Assembly: GCF_019977295.1 (NCBI RefSeq)
Contig: NZ_AP024651.1
Location: forward strand, 1,364,001-1,428,000
Direction of reading: 5' to 3'
DNA from: Arthrobacter sp. StoSoilB20
Lineage (GTDB): Bacteria; Actinomycetota; Actinomycetes; Actinomycetales; Micrococcaceae
DNA length: 64,000 nucleotides
Shown here: piece after piece, positions 1-7,875 of the stretch
Layout of the letters: every line of letters begins with the position of its first letter
How positions within the stretch are numbered: the first letter of the stretch is position 1
Program-made: the position numbers and the translations under genes
Notes under the pieces: generated by a model
The model's database searches: none
What the model was told of the DNA's origin: nothing
What the model saw: the letters and a program-made list of their open reading frames with translations, nothing else

Positions 1-1
1 T

Positions 2-508
<507 letters not shown>

Positions 509-514
509 TCCTTC

Positions 515-556
515 GAGCTCGGGTGCCTTTCACGGGCGCCCGAGCTCCGAGTTTTT
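515..556 (+). terminator. Rho-independent terminator of icd
   Basis: A 13-nt arm GAGCTCGGGTGCC (515-527) is matched at 535-547 with one G-T wobble. A short spacer and a run of five T residues (552-556) follow. It lies 7 nt after the icd stop codon. Confidence 0.8.
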
Positions 557-607
557 GTACAGATAATGCCCCCAAGACGCGGTCTTGGGGGCATTATCTG
601 TACAAAA
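551..607. repeat. Palindromic intergenic repeat, family A, copy 1
   Basis: A perfect 22-bp inverted repeat (arms 557-578 and 582-603, beginning GTACAGATAATGCCCC) encloses only 3 nt. It is flanked by a T run on the left and an A run on the right that extend the symmetry. It sits between the convergent icd and 611-1720 genes, so it could terminate transcription from both sides. A second copy with the same design is at 32007-32065, where the right-hand 26 nt differ at one base. Confidence 0.85.
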
Positions 608-610
608 CTC

Positions 611-1720
611 CTAGCGGTTAGCGCGGAACCGCTCCGGTGCCACGCCGCCGTCGACGATGTCCTTCAGCACCCGGCCAATAGCCGGGGTGAACTTGAACCC
701 GTGGCCCGAGAAACCGGCGCCCACCACCAACGGCCCAAAGCTGTCCAGCACAAAGTCCTCGTTGGGCGTGGTGGTGTAGGTGCAGCTGATGGGAACTGCG
801 GTGGAAGGGTCGACGCCGGGCAGCCACTCTTCTGCGTACCGCACCAACGCTTCGAGCTGCTGCGGGATGGGCTCGAACGTGCGCTCGTCGGGGTCCATGA
901 CGGGCCCCACTCCGTGCCAGCCTGCTTTGACGCCTTCGCCTGGGGTGAGCATGCCGTAGACGGGGCTGAACCAGTATTCGTAGAGTTCGTTGTTCGGATC
1001 GGGATCAGGGCTGTGGTTGAAGCCAGGCCACACCAGCGTGTCGTCTGTGGGGGTGAAGTGGGCGGGCTGTTCCTGGGTCACCACCAAGGCCGGGAGCTTG
1101 GCGAGTCCGTTCAGGACCTTCGGGGTCCAGGCACCCGCTGCCACCACTACCCGGGCAGCCATGTACTCGGTCTCTTCGGTCACTACCACCACCGACTCGG
1201 GGCCATCGATGCGGATGTCCCGGACCGGCGTCGAATACTTGAAAACGGCGCCGTGGGCTTCTGCGGACTTGCGCAGCGCCACCAGGGCGTCCGCCGAACG
1301 GATCCGGCCGGAGCCGGGCACGAAGAGGACGTCCGTGGCGAAGTTCATTCCGCGCCAGCGGTTGGCGGCTTCTTCGGCGGAGATGAAGTAGCTTTCGACG
1401 CCGCGTTCCTCGTGGGCCTCCCTGACCTGCTTCAGGCGGGGAAGGTTGCCATGGTTCGCCAATCCCACCATGTCCAACAGGGGAGCCCCGTGCTCGGCCG
1501 CGAGTTCGTCCCAGAGTGTCTTGGATTCGGCCAGGAGATCGAGGTAGTCGGCCTCGGCGTAGGCGGTGTTGAAGTTGCGGGTTGCGCCGTGCGAAGCGCC
1601 GATGTGGTGTCCGGCCTCAAATTGTTCCAACAGAACCACCGAGCGCCCGGCCCGGGCGAGTTGCCAGGCGGCAGCTGATCCCATGGCTCCTCCGCCAACA
1701 ACCACAACGTCAACCTGCAT
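611..1720 (-). CDS. FAD-dependent N-methyl amino acid oxidase (monomeric sarcosine oxidase / N-methyltryptophan oxidase family)
   Basis: Predicted soluble flavoenzyme that oxidises an N-methylated amine with O2, giving formaldehyde or a demethylated amine plus H2O2. The N-terminal dinucleotide fold GGGAMGSAAAWQ is at residues 9-20. Cys313 in ISCTYTTTPNEDF corresponds to the cysteine that binds FAD covalently in MSOX/MTOX, and GAGFSGHGFK follows. The length of 369 residues is close to the family norm. I chose ATG 1720 because a GGAG motif lies 5 nt upstream; a GTG at 1735 is the alternative. It is codirectional with phnDCE and 145 nt downstream of phnE, with hairpin 1801-1855 between them, so cotranscription is uncertain. 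The substrate cannot be read from sequence. Confidence 0.85.
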   Translation of the reverse strand: MQVDVVVVGGGAMGSAAAWQLARAGRSVVLLEQFEAGHHIGASHGATRNFNTAYAEADYLDLLAESKTLWDELAAEHGAPLLDMVGLANHGNLPRLKQVREAHEERGVESYFISAEEAANRWRGMNFATDVLFVPGSGRIRSADALVALRKSAEAHGAVFKYSTPVRDIRIDGPESVVVVTEETEYMAARVVVAAGAWTPKVLNGLAKLPALVVTQEQPAHFTPTDDTLVWPGFNHSPDPDPNNELYEYWFSPVYGMLTPGEGVKAGWHGVGPVMDPDERTFEPIPQQLEALVRYAEEWLPGVDPSTAVPISCTYTTTPNEDFVLDSFGPLVVGAGFSGHGFKFTPAIGRVLKDIVDGGVAPERFRANR

Positions 1721-1800
1721 GCCTGCTCCGTTCACACCCGGCCCGCTTCAGGACCGTGGCCACAATCTGGGGCCACCTCCCATTCTGCCCCCACTGACCC

Positions 1801-1855
1801 AACTCGGTGACAGCGAACGTCGCAATGAGGACTCAGTGGAACGTTAGTTGGGCAA
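1801..1855. repeat. Intergenic repeat, family B, copy 1
   Basis: Bases 1801-1845 align without gaps to 22429-22473 with 35 of 45 identities by eye. Both have an ACAGC-(A/G)-AACGTCGC core and a TCAGTGG-N-ACGTT end. This copy is the more degenerate; short symmetry remains between CCAACT (1799-1804) and AGTTGG (1847-1852). It lies between phnE and the 611-1720 oxidase. Confidence 0.6.
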
Positions 1856-1865
1856 CAAGGCAGCG

Positions 1866-2720
1866 TTAGGCGGCCAGACGCCTGCGGATCCACGCGGAGA
1901 ACTGGTCCACCACGATGATCAGCACCAACACGATCAGGATGTGGGTGAGCATGGAGTCGAACTGGAACGACTTAATGGACTGGTTGATCAACAGCCCGAT
2001 GCCCCCGGCTCCCACCAGTCCAAGGACCAGCGAGGACCGCACGTTGACGTCGAAGCGGTACAGCAGCAGCCCCACGAACTGCGGAACCACCATGGGCAGC
2101 GTGGCATTGGCGACCTGCTGGATCCGGTTGGCACCGGCCGTGCGGAGTGCTTCCTGCGGCCCGGCGTCGATTTCCTCCATGGATTCCGCCCACAGCTTCC
2201 CCATCACACCTGTGTTGTGGCAGATCAGCGCCAACACCCCGGCAAAAGGACCCAGACCCACGGCGGTTACGAAGATCAGCGCAAACACGATGTCCGGAAC
2301 GGCCCGGAAGAAGGACAGGATGGCGCGTGCAGCTTGGTAGACGAGCCGGTGCGGGCTGGTGTTCCCGGCGGCCAGCGCCGCGAGCAGCAGGGCGAACGGC
2401 ACGGACAGCGTGGTGCCCAGCAAACCAATCCACAGGGTCACCAGGGTGGCTTCGAGCCCGGGCTTCAGCGTCTTTTCCCAGCTGAGGTCCGGCGGGAACG
2501 CGTCGCCGATGAACGCGGCCATACCCTTCCAACCGTCCACCAAGAGCTCAGGCTTGAAGTCAGTACCCTCGATGGCCACGGCATGAAGCCCGACGACGGC
2601 GGCCGCCACTGCCGCCGTCGTGATCCACCGCAGCGGCTTCTTCGGGCGGACCAGTGCCACGCGGGGTGTGCTGGTGTGGTTCCGGCGGGCGACGGCCGGG
2701 GTCAAAGTGTGGGGAGTCAT
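1866..2720 (-). CDS. phnE: Phosphonate ABC transporter permease PhnE
   Basis: Integral membrane subunit of the PhnCDE importer for phosphonates and related anions. The 284-residue protein has a charged N-terminus, several hydrophobic segments and an EAA-type loop (AGANRIQQVANATLPMV) that contacts the ATPase. Its start overlaps the phnC stop in an ATGA (2717-2720), so the two are translationally coupled. Order on the minus strand is FAD oxidoreductase, phnD, phnC, phnE. There is no C-P lyase gene in the window, so the imported compound is expected to be cleaved by the neighbouring hydrolase. Confidence 0.92.
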   Translation of the reverse strand: MTPHTLTPAVARRNHTSTPRVALVRPKKPLRWITTAAVAAAVVGLHAVAIEGTDFKPELLVDGWKGMAAFIGDAFPPDLSWEKTLKPGLEATLVTLWIGLLGTTLSVPFALLLAALAAGNTSPHRLVYQAARAILSFFRAVPDIVFALIFVTAVGLGPFAGVLALICHNTGVMGKLWAESMEEIDAGPQEALRTAGANRIQQVANATLPMVVPQFVGLLLYRFDVNVRSSLVLGLVGAGGIGLLINQSIKSFQFDSMLTHILIVLVLIIVVDQFSAWIRRRLAA

Positions 2721-3487
2721 GCTGCCTGGGTCCTGTCTGAAACGTCCCTGTCCGGGGCGTACAACGTGTCGAGGTGGTCGGCCGTGACCTCTGTGGAGGG
2801 GAGGTCGAACGTCATGGAGCCCTGGAGCAGCCCGATGGACCGGTCGGCGTATCGCAGCGCGAGATCGGGTTGATGGAGGACCGCTGCCACCGCCAGCCCT
2901 TCGGAGTGGGCGAGTTCGCGCAGGAGTGCCATCACCTGCTCTGCGGCGTGCGGGTCCAGTGCGGAGACAGGTTCGTCGGCGAGTACGACGTCGGCGCGCT
3001 GGCAGAGTGCCCGGGCTACGGCGACGCGCTGCTGCTGTCCGCCCGAAAGGCGGCCCACGCGGTCGAAGGCGCGATCAGCCAGGCCCACGCGGTCCAGGCA
3101 GTCGAGGGCTTCCTGTTGGACGTCCGACGGAAACAGGACTGGACTCAGCGAGCGAACCGTGGGGATACGGGCCAAGGCTCCGGCGCAAACGTTGTCCAAG
3201 GCAGTGCGGCGCGGGACGAGATGGATCTTTTGGAAAATCATGGCCATGCGTTGGCGGGCTTGCTGCAGTTCACGGCCCTGCAAAGATTCCAATGCAGCCC
3301 CATCGATGCTGATGCTCCCTGCGTCCGGCGACGTGATGCCCATGACACAGCGCAGGGTGGTGGACTTCCCGGAGCCATTGGCGCCCAGGAATGCCACAAG
3401 TTCGCCGGCGGCTACGGAGAAGTCCACTCCTTGAAGGACAGTCCTGCCGCTGAAGGACTTCCGCAAGCCTTGGACCGAGAGAGTCAT
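2717..3487 (-). CDS. phnC: Phosphonate ABC transporter ATP-binding protein PhnC
   Basis: Cytoplasmic ATPase subunit of the phosphonate importer. The 256 residues include Walker A GANGSGKST (35-43), the ABC signature LSGGQQQRVA, a Walker B ending LADEPVSALD and the switch histidine near VLHQPD. The start codon shares one base with the phnD stop (TAATG) and the stop overlaps phnE, which makes a tightly coupled phnDCE unit. Confidence 0.94.
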   Translation of the reverse strand: MTLSVQGLRKSFSGRTVLQGVDFSVAAGELVAFLGANGSGKSTTLRCVMGITSPDAGSISIDGAALESLQGRELQQARQRMAMIFQKIHLVPRRTALDNVCAGALARIPTVRSLSPVLFPSDVQQEALDCLDRVGLADRAFDRVGRLSGGQQQRVAVARALCQRADVVLADEPVSALDPHAAEQVMALLRELAHSEGLAVAAVLHQPDLALRYADRSIGLLQGSMTFDLPSTEVTADHLDTLYAPDRDVSDRTQAA

Positions 3488-4401
3488 TACAGATCCTTCT
3501 CGGTGAGGCCCATGGTCTCGGCGAGCTCAAACAGTGGCGTGTAGTTGTCCTTGGTGACCTCCAGGAGCGGACCTGGAGGGGTGACATCCAGGAACTCGCC
3601 AACCTTTGCGACGTCGGCGGGATCCAGGCTGAGGAACGCATCCTTCACGGCTGCTTTGAATGCGGGATCTGCGTCGCCGCGCACGGTGATGGGGTCGTTG
3701 GGAATGGGGTTGGAGGTCCACACCTGGCGGAAATTCTCCGGAGCGAACGTGCCTGCGGCGATGGCCGTCGCCAGGGTCTGCGAGTTGATCTGCGCCGCGT
3801 CCACCTTGCCGTTGGTCAGTGCCAACAGGGCTTCGGGATGGCCGCCGGTGTAGTCCATCTTGATGTCGGCATCGGCGATTCCGGCTTCACGCAGGCCGAA
3901 GCGAGGCAGGACATCACCTGAGGTGGACCCCACACTGCCAAGGGCAAGGGACTTGCCCTTCAAATCTCCAATGGCCTGGATGGGGCTGTCCTTCGGAACC
4001 CAGATCCCGGCGGTGTAAGTGCTGAGCTCCTTCCCGGCAGTGCCAAAGGAAACCAAGGGCTCAGCCCCGGCCTTGGCATCAGCAAACACGTAGCCCAGCG
4101 GGCCGAACTGGCCCAGATCCAGCTTGCCGTTGCGCATGGCAAGCACCTCGGCGGCATAATCCTCCACCACCTGGACGCTGACGGGGCATTCGAGCTTCTT
4201 GGACAGCGCGGCCGCCAGGACGTCGTAAGCGGGCTTCAGTTTGGCCGGGTCCTCATAGGGCTCGATGCCGAACTTGATCTCACCATTGGGGCAGGTGGCG
4301 GTCGTGGCTTCGGGGGAGGACTGGGCCGAGCCACCGCAGGCAGTGAGCGCCAAAACGGTAGCGAGGGCTAGCGCGGAACCGGTGAAGAGCGAGGTTTTCA
4401 T
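3487..4401 (-). CDS. phnD: Phosphonate ABC transporter substrate-binding lipoprotein PhnD
   Basis: Extracytoplasmic binding protein that delivers phosphonate or a related ligand to PhnCE. A lipoprotein signal peptide ends in LALTAC, with Cys22 as the predicted lipidated residue. The mature part has the PhnD-like fold pattern (EVLAMRNGKLDLGQFGPLGYVFA; later GSVGSTSGDVLPRFGL), in which Ser/Thr-rich loops bind the phosphonate oxygens. ATG 4401 has AAGGA 5 nt upstream. It is the second gene of the minus-strand operon, 41 nt after the FAD oxidoreductase. Confidence 0.93.
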   Translation of the reverse strand: MKTSLFTGSALALATVLALTACGGSAQSSPEATTATCPNGEIKFGIEPYEDPAKLKPAYDVLAAALSKKLECPVSVQVVEDYAAEVLAMRNGKLDLGQFGPLGYVFADAKAGAEPLVSFGTAGKELSTYTAGIWVPKDSPIQAIGDLKGKSLALGSVGSTSGDVLPRFGLREAGIADADIKMDYTGGHPEALLALTNGKVDAAQINSQTLATAIAAGTFAPENFRQVWTSNPIPNDPITVRGDADPAFKAAVKDAFLSLDPADVAKVGEFLDVTPPGPLLEVTKDNYTPLFELAETMGLTEKDL

Positions 4402-4442
4402 GGGAATCCTTATGTGAAGGGGATGGGAGAGAACGGGAAATT

Positions 4443-5660
4443 TCAGTACAAGTGGGATACGTTGCGGTGTGCCAGGCCGAAGGACAGGGTCATGCCAACG
4501 CCGGAGGTCACCGACACCACCGTGACGCCGGGGCGGACTTCCCGGACAAGGACCGGGCCGACGTCGGAGGACGCGTAGATGCCTTGCCAGCGCTGGATGA
4601 TCTCCAATGGTTCGCCGATCCTGGACTCGATTTCAGCGTTGAGCGTGGAGGTGACGGATTCGTCCAGGAAGGGATCCGCCGTGCGGGCATAGTGGTGGGA
4701 ATCGCCCAGGATGATGGTGCCGTCAGGACGCTGGGTAAACATCACATTGGCGCCGATCTCCAGAAGTTCCGGTTGGTTCTCCGATACCTCCTCGCGGAGT
4801 GCAGCGGCGGCGGGCATGTCCGTGAAAGCCGGGTACCGGAGCATCGAGGTTGCCGTGAGAACTGCAGGTGCGAACTCGACTCCTGACGGTTGGGCCGCCA
4901 AGGACATCTGCAGCGAACACCGTTGAATCCGGTGTTCGGTGGCCAGATCCGGGAACAGATAGTCGACGTCGTGGCCAACGCATACGAAGACCCGCTTCGC
5001 ACGAAGCCCGCCGCGCGACGTCTGCACGGTGACGCCCTCCGCGGACTCATTGAAGCCCAGCGCGGCGGTGTTCCAGTGAAGCTCGACGCCGGGCTGCCGG
5101 CTCAGCCACTCGGCCAACTGTGCCACCGTGGTGCGGGGGTCGACGCGTAGGTCGTCCCGGAGGAAGGCGCCGCCCACCAGAGCGGGCCATGATGCACCCG
5201 AAGCACCGTCGTCGTCGTGCGTTCGTTCCCGGGCGGAAACAGTGGCACCCAACCGGTCCCGGGTCCCGGCGGGGGAGAGCAGCTCAACCTGTCCAGGCTC
5301 GCGCACCTCGGAGAGTTCGCGCAGGACGTCCATTTCGGTTTCGGTGCGGGCAAGGACCACAGCGCCGGCTTCGGACGCCCAAAACCCGGCTCGCTCGGCG
5401 AACTCCAGCCAGTACTTCCGGGAGGTCTGCGCGAGCTCGTACAGTTCGCCGGACTGCGCGGTGATGCAGCAGTGGCCGAAGTTACGAACAGAGGCGCCGA
5501 CGGCGTGATGGTCCCGTTCAATGATGGTGACAGTCAGGCCGTTGGAGACGGCATGCGCGGCGTGGGCCAGGCCCACGATTCCGGCGCCCACAATCAGGAC
5601 GTCGCTGGGTTGGCCTATGGTGCTGCTGGCGGCTGTGGTGGGAATGCTTGGGTTGTTCAC
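4443..5660 (-). CDS. FAD-dependent oxidoreductase of the phosphonate-associated family (TIGR03364-like)
   Basis: Predicted flavin amine oxidase acting on an aminophosphonate. The 405 residues start with a dinucleotide fold VLIVGAGIVGLAHAAHA, followed by VGASVRNFGHCC, a signature I associate with TIGR03364, and end with SVTSGVGMTLSFGLA. That family is known for occurring next to phosphonatase-like HAD proteins and phn transporters, with a proposed role in oxidative deamination of an aminophosphonate. The start is GTG 5660 with AAGG 8 nt upstream. It is the first gene of the phn operon and diverges from the GntR regulator. The exact substrate is inference; glycine/D-amino acid oxidase activity is the alternative. 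Confidence 0.82.
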   Translation of the reverse strand: MNNPSIPTTAASSTIGQPSDVLIVGAGIVGLAHAAHAVSNGLTVTIIERDHHAVGASVRNFGHCCITAQSGELYELAQTSRKYWLEFAERAGFWASEAGAVVLARTETEMDVLRELSEVREPGQVELLSPAGTRDRLGATVSARERTHDDDGASGASWPALVGGAFLRDDLRVDPRTTVAQLAEWLSRQPGVELHWNTAALGFNESAEGVTVQTSRGGLRAKRVFVCVGHDVDYLFPDLATEHRIQRCSLQMSLAAQPSGVEFAPAVLTATSMLRYPAFTDMPAAAALREEVSENQPELLEIGANVMFTQRPDGTIILGDSHHYARTADPFLDESVTSTLNAEIESRIGEPLEIIQRWQGIYASSDVGPVLVREVRPGVTVVSVTSGVGMTLSFGLAHRNVSHLY

Positions 5661-5709
5661 ATCACTGACCTTGACGGCTCCAGGAAGGGTAAATCAAGTC
5701 AGATCGCAT

Positions 5710-5723
5710 CTTGTATATACAAG
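5710..5723. promoter_or_regulatory. Probable GntR operator 1
   Basis: A perfect 14-bp palindrome, CTTGTATATACAAG, lies in the divergent region between the FAD oxidoreductase and the GntR gene. TGTATATACA-type cores are typical of HutC-subfamily GntR sites. It is 50 nt upstream of the oxidoreductase start, a position suited to repression of the phn operon. Confidence 0.65.
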
Positions 5724-5808
5724 TTAATCCGAATTTAACTTCTGTTCATGTGAGTTCATGCCGAATTCACCTACAGCGGCTCAAATACAGTGTTATCCGG
5801 TCACTCGA

Positions 5809-5822
5809 CTTGTATTATCAAG
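5809..5822. promoter_or_regulatory. Probable GntR operator 2, overlapping the regulator's own promoter
   Basis: CTTGTATTATCAAG is a near match to operator 1 with the same CTTG and CAAG ends and 14-bp length. The inner TATTAT (5813-5818) lies exactly 6 nt before GTG 5825, as in a leaderless promoter, so binding here would block the regulator's own transcription. Confidence 0.6.
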
Positions 5823-5824
5823 TG

Positions 5825-6592
5825 GTGAGCACACAGCAGAATGAACCCCTCCATGTCCGTTTGAGCGAGGAATTCATGCGCCGGATCACTGACGGTGATT
5901 GGCCGCCCGGATTCCAGCTGCCCAGCGAAGCGGAGCTGTGCCGGGAGTTCGGAACATCGCGCGGACCTATCCGCCAGGCGCTCGCCTTCCTGCGCTCTGA
6001 AGGTGCAGTGACCGGCGGGCGCGGCCGCCCACCGATGGTGCGCTCGTCCGTGCCATCGCAGTCGTTCTCGACGTTCAACTCGTTCACTGAGTGGGCCAGC
6101 GGGATCGGAAAAAAGCCCGGGCAGCGGACCCTTGAAGTGGCCCGGCGCGAAGCCAGTCCGGAAGCAGCTGAGGCACTTGGCCTGATGCCAGGCACCACCG
6201 TGGTGGAACTCCTGCGGGTGCGCTATCTGGATGACGCGCCGGCGATGATCGAGCGCACCACGTTCATCCTGGAGGTGGGCCGGAAACTGTTCGACTTTGA
6301 TACCGACTCAGGCTCCATCTTCGCTTTCCTCAAGGACCAAGGCGTTGACCTGCACAGTGCACGCCACACCATCGACGCCGTCGCCGCCACCGAGGAGGAT
6401 GCCGAACTCCTGGAACAAACCGAAGGCATTCCGCTCCTGCGCGAACGCCGCATTACCAGATCAGCCGATGGGCAACCCCTCGAATACTCGGAGGACCGCT
6501 ACCTGCCGGCGCTGACCAACTTCACCATCGACAACACCGTGGAACGCAGGGCCGCCCTGGTCCGCATCCACACTGAAGGAGCCACCCCATGA
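5825..6592 (+). CDS. GntR family (HutC/UTRA) transcriptional regulator of the phosphonate locus
   Basis: DNA-binding repressor with an N-terminal winged helix-turn-helix (LPSEAELCREFGTSRGPIRQALAFL) and a C-terminal UTRA ligand domain (GTTVVELLRVRYLDDAPAMIE; ITRSADGQPLEYSEDRY). The frame is open from 5711, but that would run through both operator-like dyads. GTG 5825, with TATTAT 6 nt upstream, gives a leaderless start and 255 residues. Its stop overlaps the next start by 4 nt (ATGA), so regulator and hydrolase are cotranslated. It probably represses both divergent units and is released by a phosphonate or a pathway intermediate. Confidence 0.88.
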   Translation: MSTQQNEPLHVRLSEEFMRRITDGDWPPGFQLPSEAELCREFGTSRGPIRQALAFLRSEGAVTGGRGRPPMVRSSVPSQSFSTFNSFTEWASGIGKKPGQRTLEVARREASPEAAEALGLMPGTTVVELLRVRYLDDAPAMIERTTFILEVGRKLFDFDTDSGSIFAFLKDQGVDLHSARHTIDAVAATEEDAELLEQTEGIPLLRERRITRSADGQPLEYSEDRYLPALTNFTIDNTVERRAALVRIHTEGATP

Positions 6593-7260
6593 TCAAGCTT
6601 GTTGCCTGCGATATGGCCGGAACCACCATCGACGAACACGGAGACGTGTACGTAGCCCTTGCCCGCTGCGTTGAAGAAACCGGAGTGGCCACCACACCTG
6701 AGGCAGTGCAGCAATGGATGGGTGCGGACAAAGTTGAGGCCATCACAGCGCTCATTGAAGCCGGGGGAGGCGCTGCCACGCCGCAGGTAGTCGCCGCCGC
6801 CTTCAAGCGCTTCAAGGAATTGCTCGTGGAGTTCTACGACGCCAACCCGCCGGTAGCACTTGAGGGCGTCGAAGACGCGTTCCGCGAACTCCGCCGGCAA
6901 GGCGTCAAAGTGGCCCTGACAACCGGCTTCTCGCGCGACGTCGCCGAGCCCCTCCTGGCGCGGCTGGGCTGGAGCGCCGACGACGATAACCTGTTGGACG
7001 CCGTCGTCTGCTCCGACGAAGTAGCCGCAGGACGACCGGCACCGCACATGATCCACCGTGCCATGGAACTGACCGGAGTCCAGGACGTCCGCGCAGTGCT
7101 GGCCGCGGGGGATACCGTGAATGATCTTGCCGCTGCCAATAACGCGGGAGTCACCGCCGTCGGAGTCCTGACCGGCAAGCTGGGCCGCGAAGACCTTGCC
7201 GTGCACCCGCACCACCACATCCTGGACGGCGTGAAGGATATCCCGGCGCTGCTGGCCTGA
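6589..7260 (+). CDS. Phosphonatase-like HAD hydrolase (PhnX-like, TIGR03351 type)
   Basis: Predicted C-P bond hydrolase acting on phosphonoacetaldehyde or a close relative. The first HAD motif is DMAGTTID with nucleophile Asp8 and Ala10 where phosphatases have a second Asp. MGADK puts Lys48 at the place of the Schiff-base lysine of PhnX (MGLLK). Arg149 in GRPAP stands where most HADs have lysine, and GDTVND (Asp175, Asp179) is the acidic motif. These features together mark the phosphonatase group. There is no PhnW transaminase beside it; the partner is the FAD oxidoreductase across the divergent region. The substrate is inferred. Confidence 0.88.
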   Translation: MIKLVACDMAGTTIDEHGDVYVALARCVEETGVATTPEAVQQWMGADKVEAITALIEAGGGAATPQVVAAAFKRFKELLVEFYDANPPVALEGVEDAFRELRRQGVKVALTTGFSRDVAEPLLARLGWSADDDNLLDAVVCSDEVAAGRPAPHMIHRAMELTGVQDVRAVLAAGDTVNDLAAANNAGVTAVGVLTGKLGREDLAVHPHHHILDGVKDIPALLA

Positions 7261-7317
7261 CCCACTGAGTCCGGCTCGCGTTTGGACCCCAGCCCCAGGC
7301 ATGGAAGATTGGAACGC

Positions 7318-7758
7318 GTGAAATTCCTTCACCCCTCACCCAAGTCCTCCGCCCGTGGCATCACCATCCTGCGGGTGGTCTTCGGCGTGCTCATCATGGT
7401 CCACGGCATCCAGAAGCTCATGGCCGGGCATGCTGCCTTTGCTGCATCCGTTGCCGCCATGGGCGTGCAGAAGCCGGAGATCGTGGCTTGGTTGTTGATT
7501 GCCGGTGAAGTGGGACTGGGCCTGCTCCTGGTACTTGGCGCCCTGACCCGGGTGGCAGGTTTCCTTGCCGCGATCATGTTTGCCGGGATTTGGTTCGTGA
7601 CCGAAGCCGGCAAGCCCTTGCTCACCGACAAGGCCGGCGTGACCGCGGAACTCCTGATCATCTACGCCGCGATCTCGGTGGCCTTCGTGTTCCTTGGGCC
7701 CGGTGCTCTGTCCGTGGACCGCAAGCTGGCAAAGCAAACCGCCGGTCCACGGCGCTAG
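7318..7758 (+). CDS. DoxX family membrane protein
   Basis: Small integral membrane protein of 146 residues with about four hydrophobic segments and the DoxX-type start (GITILRVVFGVLIMVHGIQKL). Members are often linked to thiol or redox stress, but the function here is unknown. GTG 7318 is preferred over TTG 7282 because GGAA precedes it and the longer N-terminus (DPSPRHGRLE) looks non-native. It lies 57 nt after the hydrolase on the same strand, so readthrough from the phosphonate operon is possible. Confidence 0.75.
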   Translation: MKFLHPSPKSSARGITILRVVFGVLIMVHGIQKLMAGHAAFAASVAAMGVQKPEIVAWLLIAGEVGLGLLLVLGALTRVAGFLAAIMFAGIWFVTEAGKPLLTDKAGVTAELLIIYAAISVAFVFLGPGALSVDRKLAKQTAGPRR

Positions 7759-7826
7759 CTGCGCTGGCACGCGGGAGATAGCGCGCCTGCGTTAACTCAC
7801 GACGGCGGCACTCGCTGGGCGGCCAC

Positions 7827-7858
7827 GTCGCCAGGGAGGTCGGTCGCCAGGGAGGTCG
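7827..7858. repeat. 16-bp tandem repeat, two perfect copies
   Basis: GTCGCCAGGGAGGTCG occurs at 7827-7842 and again at 7843-7858, followed by a GTCGCC partial. It lies in the space between convergent 7318-7758 and 7876-8946. Confidence 0.85.
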
Positions 7859-7875
7859 TCGCCGGAGCGGTGCTT

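Noticed and set aside
5711..5824. N-terminal extension of the GntR regulator
   Set aside because: It would encode through both operator dyads and the promoter; the protein family starts near residue 38 of that frame.
6589..7260. Ordinary phosphoglycolate phosphatase identity for the HAD protein
   Set aside because: The second Asp of the first motif is Ala and the cap has the MGxxK lysine, which fit phosphonatase chemistry and not phosphatase.
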